NCBI GenBank assembly: GCA_016790075.1
Contig: JAEUPP010000060.1
Location: 1 to 54,285 of the forward strand
DNA length: 54,285 bases
DNA from: Rhodanobacteraceae bacterium
GTDB lineage: Bacteria; Pseudomonadota; Gammaproteobacteria; Xanthomonadales; Rhodanobacteraceae
Direction: 5' to 3'
The notes below the pieces were generated by a model. It saw only the letters and a list, made by a program, of their open reading frames with translations. It was not told the DNA's origin and searched no databases. How positions within the stretch are numbered: position 1 is the stretch's first letter; every line of letters begins with the position of its first letter. This document shows positions 34,345-43,538 of this stretch, one piece after another. Position numbers and translations under genes: made by a program.

Positions 34345-34896
34345 ATGAAAGGTCATGTCATCTTGTCGCACGGCTCTGACAGCGGTCCTGACGGGACCAA
34401 AGTCAAAGCGCTTGCTGCGGTCGCAACCTCCTGCGGCTGGCGTGCAAGCCGCGTCGACTGTCGTGATCTGGATGCTCGTGGCATGGCCGCCTGTATTGAT
34501 CCGCGCATTGCACTGCTCAAGCACAAGTTGCGTCCCGGCGAGCGTACCTTGCTCGTGGGCTCCAGCATGGGGGCATTCACTTCGGGGCTCGCCTCGCTGG
34601 AGATGGAGGTCAGCGGGTTGTTTCTCATTGCGTTGCCCCTGGAAATTCCGGGTTACGCACAGCCGCTGGACGCACGCCAGGTACCCACGACCATCGTCCA
34701 CGGCTGGAATGACGAGATCTGTCCGGCGTCTGCGGTCGTGACGTTCGCGCAGCAGCGTTGTGCCACCCTGCTCATGCTGCCTGATACGCATCGCCTTGCT
34801 GACCATGTCGAGGTCATCGCCGAGCAGTTCCGTTTGTTCCTCGCTGCGATCGAAGCCGAGTCGGATCTGGCCACGCTCGCCGACGCTTCCGAGTGA
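34345..34896 (+). CDS. Small alpha/beta hydrolase (YqiA/UPF0227-like), coupled to rlmKL
   Basis: Encodes 183 aa. It opens with MKGHVILSHGSDSGPDGTKVKAL, the oxyanion-loop HG motif. The nucleophile elbow is GSSMG (Ser74). An acid residue lies in IVHGWNDEICP, and a catalytic His in TLLMLPDTHRLADHVE. The protein is about the size of YqiA-type esterases and probably cytoplasmic. The substrate is not readable. The stop overlaps the GTG start of rlmKL by 4 bases (GTGA), so they form an operon. Confidence 0.87.
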   Translation: MKGHVILSHGSDSGPDGTKVKALAAVATSCGWRASRVDCRDLDARGMAACIDPRIALLKHKLRPGERTLLVGSSMGAFTSGLASLEMEVSGLFLIALPLEIPGYAQPLDARQVPTTIVHGWNDEICPASAVVTFAQQRCATLLMLPDTHRLADHVEVIAEQFRLFLAAIEAESDLATLADASE

Positions 34897-37040
34897 GCAC
34901 GGTGCTGCGGCTGTTCGCGACCTGCCCGAAAGGGCTGGAGTATCTGCTGCGCGACGAATTGACGGCGCTGGGCGCGAGCGATGCGCGTGAAGCGCTGGCA
35001 GGTGTGCATTTCAGCGGCACACTCGAGCTCGCCTATCGCGCCTGCCTGTGGTCGCGTCTGGCCAGCCGTATCCTGCTGCCCCTGGCCGAATTTGACGCAG
35101 CGGATGCGGAGTCACTGTACGACGGTGTCGCCAATGTGGATTTTTCTGCACACCTTGCGCCCGGTGGTCGTTTTGCGATCGATGCGGTCGGTGCGACGCG
35201 CGGCATCAGCCATAGCCACTACGCCGTGCAACGCGTCAAGGACGCCGTGGTCGATCAGTTCCGCCAGCGCGTCGGTGCGCGGCCGGACGTGGATACCGAA
35301 CACCCCGACATACGGCTGAACCTGCTGTTGCGGCGTGAGCGCGGCACGCTTTCGCTGGATCTTTCGGGCAGGCCGCTGCACCAGCGCGGCTGGCGTCGCG
35401 GCCATGGTATGGCCTCGCTCAAGGAAAACCTTGCAGCGGCGCTGCTGTTGCGCGCGCAGTGGCCGGTCGTGCATGCGCAGGGCGGGGTACTGCTGGATCC
35501 CCTCTGTGGGTCAGGTACCTTGCTGATCGAGGCGGCCTGGATGGCGGCTGACGTTGCACCGGGCTGGAAGCGCGACTACTACGGCGTGGTCGGCTGGCTC
35601 GGTCACGATGCGGCGCTGTGGCGATGCTTGCGCGAGGAAGTCGACGCGCGAGCACAGCGTGGGTTATCGGTGCTCGCCGCGAAGTTCTTTGGCTTCGACG
35701 ACGATGCCGGTGTGCTGGAGGATGCCCGGCACAACGCGCAGCAGGCCGGCGTGGCCGGATTTCTGCATCTGGCGCGCCGCCCACTGCAGCATCTTGAGCG
35801 TCCGCAAGGTTGTGCGGCGACGGGACTGGTCATCACGAACCCGCCCTACGGCCAGCGCATCGGCGATCGCGATGCGCTGCTGCCGCTGTATCGGCAGCTT
35901 GGCAGCAAGCTGCGCGACGAGTTTCCGGGCTGGCGCGCAAGCGTGATTACGTCGGACGTGGATCTTGGCCATGCGATAGGGCTGCGCGCCGTCAAACGTT
36001 ATGCGGTCTATAACGGCGCACTCGAATGTCAGCTATTGAACTTCGATCTGGCCGAACGGCAGGCCGAGGTATCGCGCGAACCCAAGCCGCTGTCGGCGGG
36101 TGCGCTGATGCTGAAGAATCGCATCGAGAAGAACCGGCGGCATCTGCGCAAGCGCGTCGAGCGCGAGGGGGTGCACTGCTATCGCCTTTACGATGCGGAC
36201 TTGCCGGAATACGCCGCTGCGATCGATGTGTACGGCGATCATCTGCATATCCAGGAGTATCAGGCGCCTGCCTCTGTTGACGCAGAGGCCGCACGTCAGC
36301 GCTGGCGCGAACTCGTGCGTGTCGCCAGCGAAACGCTGGCCGTGCCGCGCGAGCGGATTGCGCTCAAGCAGCGCTCTCGTGGCAAAGGCGGCGAGAAATA
36401 CGGGCGCATGGCGCAGCGCGGCGAATTCCTGACCGTGCAGGAAGGCGGTCTGCAGTTTCTCGTCAACCTTTGGGACTATCTTGATACAGGGTTGTTTCTC
36501 GATCATCGGCCCTTGCGTGCGCGTGTGCGCGAACTGGCCCAGGGACGGCGCTTTCTGAACCTGTTCTGTTATACCGGTGCGGTCAGTGTGTACGCCGCGG
36601 CGGGTGGTGCGGCGCGTACGACCAGTGTGGATTTGTCGACAACCTATCTTGAATGGGCTTCGCGCAATCTCGTGTTGAATGGGTTCGCCGGTGCGCGACA
36701 TAACCTGGTGCAGGCTGATGCGATGGCGTTCCTTGCCAACGACGAAGCCGAATACGACCTGATCTACGTCGATCCGCCGACGTTTTCCAATTCCAAGCGG
36801 GCTGAAGACTTCGATGTGCAGCGCGATCACGCACGACTGCTGCTGCGATGCGCGCAGCGCCTGGCACCAGGCGGGACTATTCTGTTCTCGAACAATTTCC
36901 GCCGCTTCCAGCTCGACACGACGGCATTGACCGGGCTCGCTATTCACGAAATCAGCGCGAGCACTATCCCGTTTGACTTCGAGCGCAACCCGCGCATACA
37001 TCGCACGTGGGAACTGCGCCCAGGTGAGCCTCGCAATTGA
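34893..37040 (+). CDS. rlmL: Bifunctional 23S rRNA methyltransferase RlmKL
   Basis: The start is a GTG overlapping the upstream stop; 715 aa, the usual size. The N-terminal THUMP region (about 1-165) is followed by the RlmL domain with DPLCGSGTLLIEAAW (SAM site) and TNPPYGQRIGD (NPPY catalytic motif) that makes m2G2445. The C-terminal RlmK domain has FLNLFCYTGAVSVYAAAGGA, SVDLSTTYLEWASRN and YDLIYVDPPTFSNSKR, which makes m7G2069. The fused two-domain form is typical of gammaproteobacteria. It acts on large-subunit rRNA during ribosome assembly. It is second in an operon with the alpha/beta hydrolase. Confidence 0.96.
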   Translation: MSTVLRLFATCPKGLEYLLRDELTALGASDAREALAGVHFSGTLELAYRACLWSRLASRILLPLAEFDAADAESLYDGVANVDFSAHLAPGGRFAIDAVGATRGISHSHYAVQRVKDAVVDQFRQRVGARPDVDTEHPDIRLNLLLRRERGTLSLDLSGRPLHQRGWRRGHGMASLKENLAAALLLRAQWPVVHAQGGVLLDPLCGSGTLLIEAAWMAADVAPGWKRDYYGVVGWLGHDAALWRCLREEVDARAQRGLSVLAAKFFGFDDDAGVLEDARHNAQQAGVAGFLHLARRPLQHLERPQGCAATGLVITNPPYGQRIGDRDALLPLYRQLGSKLRDEFPGWRASVITSDVDLGHAIGLRAVKRYAVYNGALECQLLNFDLAERQAEVSREPKPLSAGALMLKNRIEKNRRHLRKRVEREGVHCYRLYDADLPEYAAAIDVYGDHLHIQEYQAPASVDAEAARQRWRELVRVASETLAVPRERIALKQRSRGKGGEKYGRMAQRGEFLTVQEGGLQFLVNLWDYLDTGLFLDHRPLRARVRELAQGRRFLNLFCYTGAVSVYAAAGGAARTTSVDLSTTYLEWASRNLVLNGFAGARHNLVQADAMAFLANDEAEYDLIYVDPPTFSNSKRAEDFDVQRDHARLLLRCAQRLAPGGTILFSNNFRRFQLDTTALTGLAIHEISASTIPFDFERNPRIHRTWELRPGEPRN

Positions 37041-37156
37041 TCGCGAATGCTAAAAATCTGTTAACGACTGACTAGCAGGCAAGATCAGGATTCGATAAGC
37101 AGCGATTCAGCCGGCGCGCCCCAGCATGCGAGCCGCAATCCCGCCGGGTTATCGCC

Positions 37157-37603
37157 ATGAATGCCAAAACTTCGACTTCGCTTCGCCGTGTCGTACTTGT
37201 CCTCGTAACGCTGGCCGCTTTGGCCTTTGGTGCCGCCGCTTCGGCGCGGGATCGGGTCAGCATCAGTATCGGTGGCCCGGGCTATGGCGTCAGTTACTCC
37301 AACTGGGGCGGCGGCCACTGGGGCGGTTACTACTCCAACCATCGCCCGTACTACGGATACGGTTATTACGGTGGCTACCATGGCGGTTACCGCGGTCCCT
37401 ATCGCGGCGGCTACTACACCAGCTATTACTCGCCTTACCCCGCCTATCCCAGAGTTGTTCGCCATCACTACCGTCGCCCCGTCGTCGTGCGCCATGTCGA
37501 GCGCTATTACGACGACGATGACGGCTATTACCGTCGTTCCAGCGATCGCTACTACGAACGTGACGACCGCTACCACGATCGCGACCGCTACTACGATCGG
37601 TAA
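37157..37603 (+). CDS. Exported Gly/Tyr-rich and Arg/Tyr/Asp-rich protein
   Basis: Encodes 148 aa with a signal peptide (VVLVLVTLAALAFGAAASARD). The mature part has two low-complexity zones: a Gly/Tyr-rich one (about 38-100; GGGHWGGYYSNHRPYYGYGYYGG and similar) and a highly charged C-terminus of Asp/Arg/Tyr/His runs (RYYDDDDGYYRRSSDRYYERDD-RYHDRDRYYDR). No catalytic motif is visible. Such proteins occur as small envelope or matrix proteins, with tyrosines that could cross-link or bind metal or polyphenols; that is speculation. A good terminator follows, so it is a single-gene unit. Confidence 0.85.
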   Translation: MNAKTSTSLRRVVLVLVTLAALAFGAAASARDRVSISIGGPGYGVSYSNWGGGHWGGYYSNHRPYYGYGYYGGYHGGYRGPYRGGYYTSYYSPYPAYPRVVRHHYRRPVVVRHVERYYDDDDGYYRRSSDRYYERDDRYHDRDRYYDR

Positions 37604-37666
37604 GTCCCGCAGGGTTTCGCCGGCAGCTCAAAAACCTGGCATCTGATCAGGCGCTGCCGGCCTCCG

Positions 37667-37705
37667 GCCCCGCTGTCTTTCCCCTGAGATGGCGGGGCTT
37701 TCTTT
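37667..37705 (+). terminator. Rho-independent terminator after the Gly/Tyr-rich gene
   Basis: Perfect 7-base stem GCCCCGC/GCGGGGC with an 18-base loop, followed by TTTCTTT. It lies about 64 bases after the stop of the Gly/Tyr-rich gene and before the next plus-strand gene. Confidence 0.75.
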
Positions 37706-37798
37706 GCAGCAGGCGATGAGTGACATTCCTGACGTTTGGACGTCGCGCATGCGCGGGGCGCCGTGGTACAAAGGGCGCCGTTTTCGACGGTCATTCCA

Positions 37799-38458
37799 AT
37801 GCAACATAGCGCCAAGCCGGCTCGCGAGGGTAACGGGCCCTCGCCGACTCTGACTTTTTTCCGCCAGTGGCTGAAGAACCCGCTGTCCGTAGCGGCACTT
37901 TCGCCGTCGGGCAAGCAGCTTGCCCGCCTCATGGTGCGCGAACTGCCGGCCCAGACACAGCGTGTGGTCGAACTGGGCGGTGGTACCGGTGTGTTCACCC
38001 AGGCCATGCTGGATCGTGGCATAGCGCCGGAAAACCTGTTTGTCGTGGAGCTCAATGCGGAGCTGCACAAGTTTCTGCAGAACCGGTTTGCGGCGGTAAA
38101 TGTCGTCTGTGGCGATGCACGAGAATTGCCCGCCCTGGTCGCGCAGGCAGGTTTCGATCGTGATGGCGCCGTTGACGCCGTGGTCAGCGGTCTGGGTTTG
38201 TTGTCGATGCCACGCAGCCTGCAGCGCGATATCTTGCGTGCGGCGTTCGATGTGTTGGGGCCGGAGGGGCGCATGGTGCAGTTCACCTATGGCCCGGTCA
38301 GTCCGGTGCCTCGCGAAACGCTGGATGAGCTTGGTCTTACCGTGCGCCGCGGCGGCTTCGCCTGGTGGAACATACCCCCTGCTTCGGTCTTTATTTATCA
38401 GCGTGCGCGGTCGCGTCCGATTGCACCGGTGCGTGCGGGCGAACGCAACGGCGCATAA
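37799..38458 (+). CDS. Class I SAM-dependent methyltransferase, PmtA/rRNA-dimethylase-like
   Basis: The start ATG at 37799 gives [21 protein letters not shown] (219 aa); the frame stays open 21 codons upstream. Motifs: [27 protein letters not shown] (helical lid as in phospholipid N-methyltransferases), [16 protein letters not shown] (SAM-binding motif I), [15 protein letters not shown] (motif II acid), VCGDARELP, and [14 protein letters not shown] in place of the NPPY/NLPY loop. The likely role is methylation of a lipid amine such as phosphatidylethanolamine, but the substrate cannot be fixed from sequence. It lies 62 bases before gltX on the same strand. Confidence 0.8.
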   Translation: MQHSAKPAREGNGPSPTLTFFRQWLKNPLSVAALSPSGKQLARLMVRELPAQTQRVVELGGGTGVFTQAMLDRGIAPENLFVVELNAELHKFLQNRFAAVNVVCGDARELPALVAQAGFDRDGAVDAVVSGLGLLSMPRSLQRDILRAAFDVLGPEGRMVQFTYGPVSPVPRETLDELGLTVRRGGFAWWNIPPASVFIYQRARSRPIAPVRAGERNGA

Positions 38459-38470
38459 GCGCAGGGAAAA

Positions 38471-38517
38471 GGGTGCAGTTTGCTAACATAGGCGCCCTTT
38501 TTGCCGCCGATGCACCC
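38471..38517 (+). promoter_or_regulatory. Inverted repeat in the gltX leader
   Basis: GGGTGCA (38471-38477) and TGCACCC (38511-38517) bracket 33 bases, and the right arm ends 3 bases before the gltX ATG, where a ribosome binding site would be. A TAACAT hexamer (38483-38488) inside could be a -10. No normal Shine-Dalgarno sequence is visible. This could be an operator or an initiation-masking RNA structure; it may also be chance. Confidence 0.35.
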
Positions 38518-38520
38518 GCA

Positions 38521-39924
38521 ATGACTGTTCGTACCCGTTTCGCGCCGAGTCCTACCGGCTATCTCCATATCGGCGGCGCTCGCACTGCGCTGTATTGCTG
38601 GCTTGAATCGCGTCATCGCGGCGGCGAGTTCATCCTGCGGATCGAGGACACCGATCGCGAACGTTCGACCGAGGCCGCGGTGCAGGCCATTCTTGACGGC
38701 ATGCACTGGCTGGATCTCAGCCATGATGAAGGTCCGTATTACCAGACACTGCGCATGGAGCGTTACCGCCTGGTCGCTGAGGAGCTAGTGCGTGCCGGCA
38801 AGGCGTACTACGCCTACGAGACCAAGGAAGAGCTCGAAGCCATGCGCAGTGCACAGATGGCGGCCAATCAGAAACCGCGCTACAACGGTGCTTATCGGGA
38901 CCGTAACGAGCCGCTGCGGGATGATCCGAATCGCGTGATTCGCTTCAAGAACCCGCCAGCCGGTTCGGTCGTATTCCACGACAAGGTCAAGGGACGCATC
39001 GAATGGAGCAACGAAGAACTCGATGACCTCGTGATCTTCCGTTCGGATGGATTCCCGACCTACAACTTCGCTGTCGTCGTCGACGATATCGACATGAAGA
39101 TCACCGATGTGATCCGCGGCGACGATCATGTCAACAACACGCCGCGCCAGATCAACATCTACAATGCGCTCAATGTAGCGCCGCCGAGTTTTGCCCATCT
39201 GCCGATGATTCTCGGTGCCGATGGTCAGAAGCTGTCCAAGCGGCACGGCGCCGTCAGCGTCATGCAGTATCGCGACGACGGCTTCCTGCCGCATGCCTTG
39301 CTGAACTATCTCGTGCGCCTGGGCTGGTCTCATGGCGATCAGGAAATCTTCTCGCGCGCGCAGATGATCGAACTGTTTGATGTGGCGAACGTGAACCATT
39401 CGGCGGCGCGGTTTGATCTTGAAAAACTGTCCTGGCTGAATCAGCAGTACCTCAAGAGCGAACCCCCCGAAAGCCTGGTGCCGCATCTGCAGTGGCACCT
39501 CGATGCCTGTGGTTACGATGTTTCAGCCGGCCCCGCGCCTGCGGACGTGATCGTCGCCCTGCGCGAGCGTAGCCGCACCCTGAAGGAACTGGCCGAAAAG
39601 GCTGCGGTCTGGTATGGCCCCATCGCCAGCTGGGATGACGCGGCAATTGCCAAGCATCTGACTACGCCGACAGCGATCCCGGCGCTGCAGGCCGCGCTAG
39701 CTTCGCTCGCTGGTGTGGCAGAGTGGAAAGTGGAACAGGTGCACGGCGCCATCGAAGCCGCTGCAGCGGCCATAGGCGAGGGCATGGGCAAGATCGCGCA
39801 GCCGCTGCGCGTCGCAATGACCGGTACTCAGGTTTCGCCGGCTATCGACCAGACCGTTTTCCTCGTCGGCCAGTCGCGCGCACTTGCCCGCATCGAAGAG
39901 GCGCTCAAGCGCGCCGGTGCCTGA
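38521..39924 (+). CDS. gltX: Glutamyl-tRNA synthetase
   Basis: The start ATG at 38521 gives [22 protein letters not shown] (467 aa, normal for bacterial GltX). Class I signatures: HIGG near the N-terminus (HIGH equivalent) and [12 protein letters not shown] (KMSKS equivalent). The [22 protein letters not shown] stretch and [11 protein letters not shown] begin the anticodon-binding half. It charges tRNA-Glu, feeding both protein and tetrapyrrole synthesis. Two small membrane-protein genes follow on the same strand, the first 15 bases after the stop. Confidence 0.97.
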   Translation: MTVRTRFAPSPTGYLHIGGARTALYCWLESRHRGGEFILRIEDTDRERSTEAAVQAILDGMHWLDLSHDEGPYYQTLRMERYRLVAEELVRAGKAYYAYETKEELEAMRSAQMAANQKPRYNGAYRDRNEPLRDDPNRVIRFKNPPAGSVVFHDKVKGRIEWSNEELDDLVIFRSDGFPTYNFAVVVDDIDMKITDVIRGDDHVNNTPRQINIYNALNVAPPSFAHLPMILGADGQKLSKRHGAVSVMQYRDDGFLPHALLNYLVRLGWSHGDQEIFSRAQMIELFDVANVNHSAARFDLEKLSWLNQQYLKSEPPESLVPHLQWHLDACGYDVSAGPAPADVIVALRERSRTLKELAEKAAVWYGPIASWDDAAIAKHLTTPTAIPALQAALASLAGVAEWKVEQVHGAIEAAAAAIGEGMGKIAQPLRVAMTGTQVSPAIDQTVFLVGQSRALARIEEALKRAGA

Positions 39925-39939
39925 GCGCGGAGTCCGCCC

Positions 39940-40296
39940 ATGGAGTCCTGGGTAGAGCGACTGCTGCAAGGGATCGACCTCGAAGCGCCGGACGCAGCGC
40001 TGCAGGTGTTCCTGCGCATCATGGGTCTGGTCGACTGGTGGCTGCTACTGTGGCTTACCCTGCTATGCATGGCCGTGGGCGGTCTGATTGGCTGGCGGCG
40101 CGGCACGTTCTGGCGTGACGTTGCCCTGGCGGCAGCTCTGGGGCCGCTGGGTTGGGGCGTGTCGTTTCTGTTGCCGCCGCCGACACGCGCCTGCCGACAG
40201 TGCGGCTGGCGCAATACGCTGAAGGTCGCTGCCTGTGCCCGCTGTGGCGGGCAGTTATCCGTTGCATCGGGGCAGGGCGCCGCTGCGCCTAAGTAG
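39940..40296 (+). CDS. Small membrane protein with C-terminal zinc-ribbon-like CxxC pairs
   Basis: Encodes 118 aa starting 15 bases after gltX, so probably co-transcribed. Two hydrophobic segments (about residues 30-50, WWLLLWLTLLCMAVGGLIGW, and 58-78, VALAAALGPLGWGVSFLLP) precede a small Cys4 module, CRQCGWRN...CARCGG, that would bind zinc in the cytoplasm. I recall similar uncharacterised proteins beside gltX in Xanthomonadales, but I do not know a function. Confidence 0.82.
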   Translation: MESWVERLLQGIDLEAPDAALQVFLRIMGLVDWWLLLWLTLLCMAVGGLIGWRRGTFWRDVALAAALGPLGWGVSFLLPPPTRACRQCGWRNTLKVAACARCGGQLSVASGQGAAAPK

Positions 40297-40389
40297 TGTC
40301 GTTATGCACGAATGCAATCCCTGACCTCCAGCGGTTGACCTCAAGGCTGACAAAGCCGATTGTGCGATTACATTGCGCAGGAGACCACC

Positions 40390-40839
40390 ATGAGTACGCC
40401 GTCCAACTCCCCCGACATGCTGCCTCCGAACGATCTGCCGCCGCCGCCGCCGAACGCGCCGCCGCCCGGTGCCGGCCCTAACCAGGAAGAACGCCAGTGG
40501 GCCTTGTTTGCCCACCTGTCATCGTTGCTCGGGGCACTGCTGACTGGAGGCATCGGGGTTTTCATCGGGCCGCTGGTGATCTGGCTGATCAAGAAGGAGA
40601 CGATGCCGTTTGTCGACGATCAGGGCAAAGAAGCACTGAACTTCAATATCACGTTTGCAATTCTCGGCGTTGCGCTGCTGATCCTGACCGTGATCACCCT
40701 GGGCCTTGGTGCGCTGCTGACGGTTCCGGTCGGTCTTGCCGCTGCTGTGGCCTGGCTGGTGCTGACCGTGATTGCTTCGATCAAGGCGAGTGAAGGCGTC
40801 AGCTATCGCTACCCGCTGACTTTGCGACTGATCAAATAA
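40390..40839 (+). CDS. DUF4870 family membrane protein
   Basis: The start ATG at 40390 follows GAGACCACC (149 aa). A Pro-rich cytoplasmic N-terminus (LPPPPPNAPPPGAG) leads into the DUF4870 core: QWALFAHLSSLLGALLTGGIGVFIGPLVIWLIKKETMPFVDDQGKEALNFNIT. Two or three more membrane segments (ILGVALLILTVITLGLGALL, VGLAAAVAWLVLTVIASI) follow. This is a Tic20-like fold by family comparison. The function is unknown. A strong terminator lies 14 bases downstream, ending the plus-strand gltX run. Confidence 0.9.
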   Translation: MSTPSNSPDMLPPNDLPPPPPNAPPPGAGPNQEERQWALFAHLSSLLGALLTGGIGVFIGPLVIWLIKKETMPFVDDQGKEALNFNITFAILGVALLILTVITLGLGALLTVPVGLAAAVAWLVLTVIASIKASEGVSYRYPLTLRLIK

Positions 40840-40852
40840 CCACGGCGATTCG

Positions 40853-40885
40853 CAGCGGTGCGCCGTAACGGTGCACCGCTGTTTT
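40853..40885 (+). terminator. Rho-independent terminator after the DUF4870 gene
   Basis: Perfect 9-base stem CAGCGGTGC/GCACCGCTG with an 11-base loop, directly followed by TTTTC. It separates the plus-strand gltX cluster from the convergent ispA gene. Confidence 0.8.
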
Positions 40886-40905
40886 CTGCCGGGTACCGGC
40901 CAGTG

Positions 40906-41826
40906 TCAGGCCTGCCGGTCGGCAACGAAGCGTGCTATCTCGATGAGTTCAGCCACCGGCCTGTCCAGCGTGGCAACACTTGCCACTGCTTCATCGGTCA
41001 GCACCGCCAGCAAGCGGCGGGATTCTTCCAGACCGTGGATGGCGGGATAGGTGGGCTTGTCGTTGGCGGCGTCCTTGCCGGCGGTCTTGCCGATAAGTTC
41101 GCTATCACCTTCGATATCGAGTATGTCGTCGCGGATCTGGAAGGCCAGGCCTATGCAATGGCCATAGTGTTCCAGCTTTTCCAGCTCGGCACTGGTGCGA
41201 CATCCGGCGGCGAGTGCACCGAGCCTTACTGCGGCGCGAATCAGTGCTCCGGTCTTGTGCGCATGCATGCGTTCCAGTTCGCGGGCATCCAGTCGCTTGC
41301 CAACGGCCGCGAGATCGAGCGCCTGGCCGCCGGCCATGCCATGCGAACCGCAGGCCGCGCCGAGCTCGCGCAGCATTGCGATGCGCGTCGTCGGATCGGC
41401 GCGCAATGCGGTATCGGCGGCGAGCAACTCGAAGGCCAGTGCCTGCAGCGCGTCGCCGGCCAGAATGGCCATGGCTTCGCCAAAGGCGATGTGGCAGGTC
41501 GGGCGGCCGCGGCGCAGCTCGTCGTTGTCCATCGCCGGCAGATCGTCGTGGACCAACGAGTAGGCGTGAATGATTTCAACCGCGGCAGCAGCGGCGTCAA
41601 GCTGGTCCAGTTCAGCGCCGAACGCGCGCCCGCTGGCATAGACCAGCAATGGCCGCAGGCGCTTGCCGCCGCCGAGTACGGCGTAGCGCATTGCGCGATG
41701 CAGTTCGATTGGCGCCTGGTCGTCGGCGGGCAGGAAACGCGAGAGCTGGATCTCAGCGCGATCGGAATAGGCCAGCAGTGCGGCCGACAATACCGTCACA
41801 GGGGCCGGCGCGGCCGACAGGGTCAT
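40906..41826 (-). CDS. ispA: Farnesyl diphosphate synthase (short-chain polyprenyl synthase)
   Basis: Encodes 306 aa. Prenyl synthase motifs: YAVLGGGKRLRPLLVYA, the first Asp-rich motif LVHDDLPAMDND, GDALQALAFELL, the K-TGALI helix, and the second Asp-rich motif FQIRDDILDIEGD-IGKTAGKDAANDKPTYP. It condenses isopentenyl diphosphate with dimethylallyl or geranyl diphosphate to farnesyl diphosphate for quinones and undecaprenyl phosphate. The ATG overlaps the xseB stop by one base (TGATG), so the two are coupled. The dxs gene that often follows is not here; the cluster ends at a convergent terminator. Confidence 0.95.
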   Translation of the reverse strand: MTLSAAPAPVTVLSAALLAYSDRAEIQLSRFLPADDQAPIELHRAMRYAVLGGGKRLRPLLVYASGRAFGAELDQLDAAAAAVEIIHAYSLVHDDLPAMDNDELRRGRPTCHIAFGEAMAILAGDALQALAFELLAADTALRADPTTRIAMLRELGAACGSHGMAGGQALDLAAVGKRLDARELERMHAHKTGALIRAAVRLGALAAGCRTSAELEKLEHYGHCIGLAFQIRDDILDIEGDSELIGKTAGKDAANDKPTYPAIHGLEESRRLLAVLTDEAVASVATLDRPVAELIEIARFVADRQA

Positions 41827-42080
41827 CAGGGGGTTTCGGGCTGGAACGGAACGGCGCTGTCCGGGTCGGTCGGATCAAGCAGCAGGCGTACGCGGAGTTC
41901 GGCTTGCTCAAGTGCGCTCTGGCAATTGCGGTAGAGCGCGACGCCGCGTTCAAACGAGGCGAGTGAATCGTCGAGGCTCAGGTCACCATGTTCCATGCGA
42001 GCGACGAGCTGTTCGAGTTCATCGAGCGACTTTTCAAAGTCGACGATCTGGTTCGGCGTTTGGACGGCGGTATTGGACAT
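41826..42080 (-). CDS. xseB: Exodeoxyribonuclease VII small subunit
   Basis: The start ATG at 42080 gives MSNTAVQTPNQIVDFEKSLDELEQLV (84 aa, normal). The family helix-hairpin is clear: LEQLVARMEHGDLSLDDSLASFERGVALYRNCQSALEQAE, followed by the conserved end of the second helix. The small subunit binds several-fold to XseA to form the single-strand-specific exonuclease. The longer frame upstream (to 42425) overlaps tilS and is not protein-like. It is coupled to ispA, the usual arrangement. Confidence 0.95.
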   Translation of the reverse strand: MSNTAVQTPNQIVDFEKSLDELEQLVARMEHGDLSLDDSLASFERGVALYRNCQSALEQAELRVRLLLDPTDPDSAVPFQPETP

Positions 42081-42198
42081 GGCGCGAAAACTAGCGTTTC
42101 GGTCTGTCGCGGTCAATTGAGACGTGTGCAATGCGGTAGCAGGCGCACACTTTGGCTGGTCTGAACCAACAACAGTGCGGATAGCGGCGTCCGTGTTC

Positions 42199-43518
42199 TC
42201 ATGCGGGCGGGGAAATGGCGGGCGCAGGTTCGTATTGCAATGGCCCGCCGAGCAGACTCGCGGCCCGTTCGGTCTGCCACAGGTCGGCCACTGCCAGCAG
42301 TTCGTTGTCGGCAAAAACCAGCGGCAGACGTCCACGCAGCCAGGGCGGCACGCCGGCTTGCTGCAACAGGTCGCGCAGTTCGCGCGTATGCGCATGCGAC
42401 TGCGGGCGCAGACGCTCGCCGCCACGGCGCAAGCTCACGGTCAGGGCCAGCGGCTGCGCCGGTGTCGCGGACAAACTCAGGCGACCGCAACCGTTGGGTA
42501 GGGTCAGCGGCGTACAGCCGTCCCAGACTTGTGCCCAGTCGGCAGGCAGGGGGGGCTGCGGCGACAGCGCGTAAAGCAGGTCGCGGTAGCGGCGCAACTC
42601 GGCTCCGGCCCAGCTCACGCAGGGATTGCGTTCATCCTGCGATTCACTCAGCTGGCGTTGCAATTGATCAATGTGCACATGTTCTGGTGACGCCAGGCCC
42701 AGCCCGCGCAACCAGGCGCGCAAGGTCAGTGGGCGCAATGCGTCGCTGAGGGCGAGCCAGCCGGCCCAGTTCAAGGTTGTGGGATCGAGCCCCTGCAACT
42801 GCGTCAGTGCGATAGCGGCATCGTGCTCGAGTTGCGCCGCCGCCGCCGCCTGCCAGCGCGCACTGTGGCCGATCGCGGTATCGAGCTGCGGCCAGCGCTC
42901 GCGTAGCAGGGGCAGTATCGAGTGGCGCAGGAAATTGCGGGCGTGGCGCGGGTCAGCGTTGCTGGGGTCGTCTATCCATTGCAGCGCCTGCGCCTGTGCA
43001 TAGGCGCGCAGCGCCACACGGGGCAAGCCGAGCAGCGGGCGCCAGAGTTGATGTGCACCGAACGGGCGCAGCGCGCGCATGCCTCGCAGGCCGTCGGGGC
43101 CACTGCCGCGCAGCAGCTTCAGCAGCACCGTTTCGGTCTGGTCATCCGCGTGGTGCGCAAGCACCAGGATCGCGCCGGCCGGCAGGTGGCGGCCGAAAGC
43201 CTCGAAGCGGGCCGCCCGCGCGGCGGCTTCGAGGCTTTCGCCGCGTCCGCGCAGTACCTCAACCCGGACTATGCGCAGTGGCAACTGCAAGCCGGTTGCG
43301 ATGGTCTGACAGTGCCTTGCCCAGTCGGCGCTGTCGGCGTGCAGGCCATGGTCGACGTGAATGGCGCTGAGACCGCGCGTGCGCGCGGCGGTCAGGTTTG
43401 CGAGGGCATGCAGCAGGGCCAGCGAGTCAACACCGCCGCTATAGCCTACGCACAGCGGACCGGCTGGCAGGGCGGCAAGCTCCTGATCGAGATGGCGCGG
43501 AAGTCGCGGGGCGTCCAT
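42199..43518 (-). CDS. tilS: tRNA(Ile)-lysidine synthase
   Basis: Encodes 439 aa. The PP-loop ATPase signature is CVGYSGGVDSLALLHAL near residue 25; LVLAHHADDQTETVLLKLLRGSGPDGLRGM is the TilS core motif. HARNFLRHSILPLL, the middle helical domain and the C-terminal TilS domain (HTRELRDLLQQAGVPPWLRGRLPLVFADNELLAVADLW) follow. It converts the wobble C34 of the AUA-reading tRNA-Ile to lysidine using ATP and lysine, an essential decoding step. It lies 20 bases after accA on the same strand. Confidence 0.97.
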   Translation of the reverse strand: MDAPRLPRHLDQELAALPAGPLCVGYSGGVDSLALLHALANLTAARTRGLSAIHVDHGLHADSADWARHCQTIATGLQLPLRIVRVEVLRGRGESLEAAARAARFEAFGRHLPAGAILVLAHHADDQTETVLLKLLRGSGPDGLRGMRALRPFGAHQLWRPLLGLPRVALRAYAQAQALQWIDDPSNADPRHARNFLRHSILPLLRERWPQLDTAIGHSARWQAAAAAQLEHDAAIALTQLQGLDPTTLNWAGWLALSDALRPLTLRAWLRGLGLASPEHVHIDQLQRQLSESQDERNPCVSWAGAELRRYRDLLYALSPQPPLPADWAQVWDGCTPLTLPNGCGRLSLSATPAQPLALTVSLRRGGERLRPQSHAHTRELRDLLQQAGVPPWLRGRLPLVFADNELLAVADLWQTERAASLLGGPLQYEPAPAISPPA

Positions 43519-43538
43519 CGCGTCAGTGACCCGGCGGA

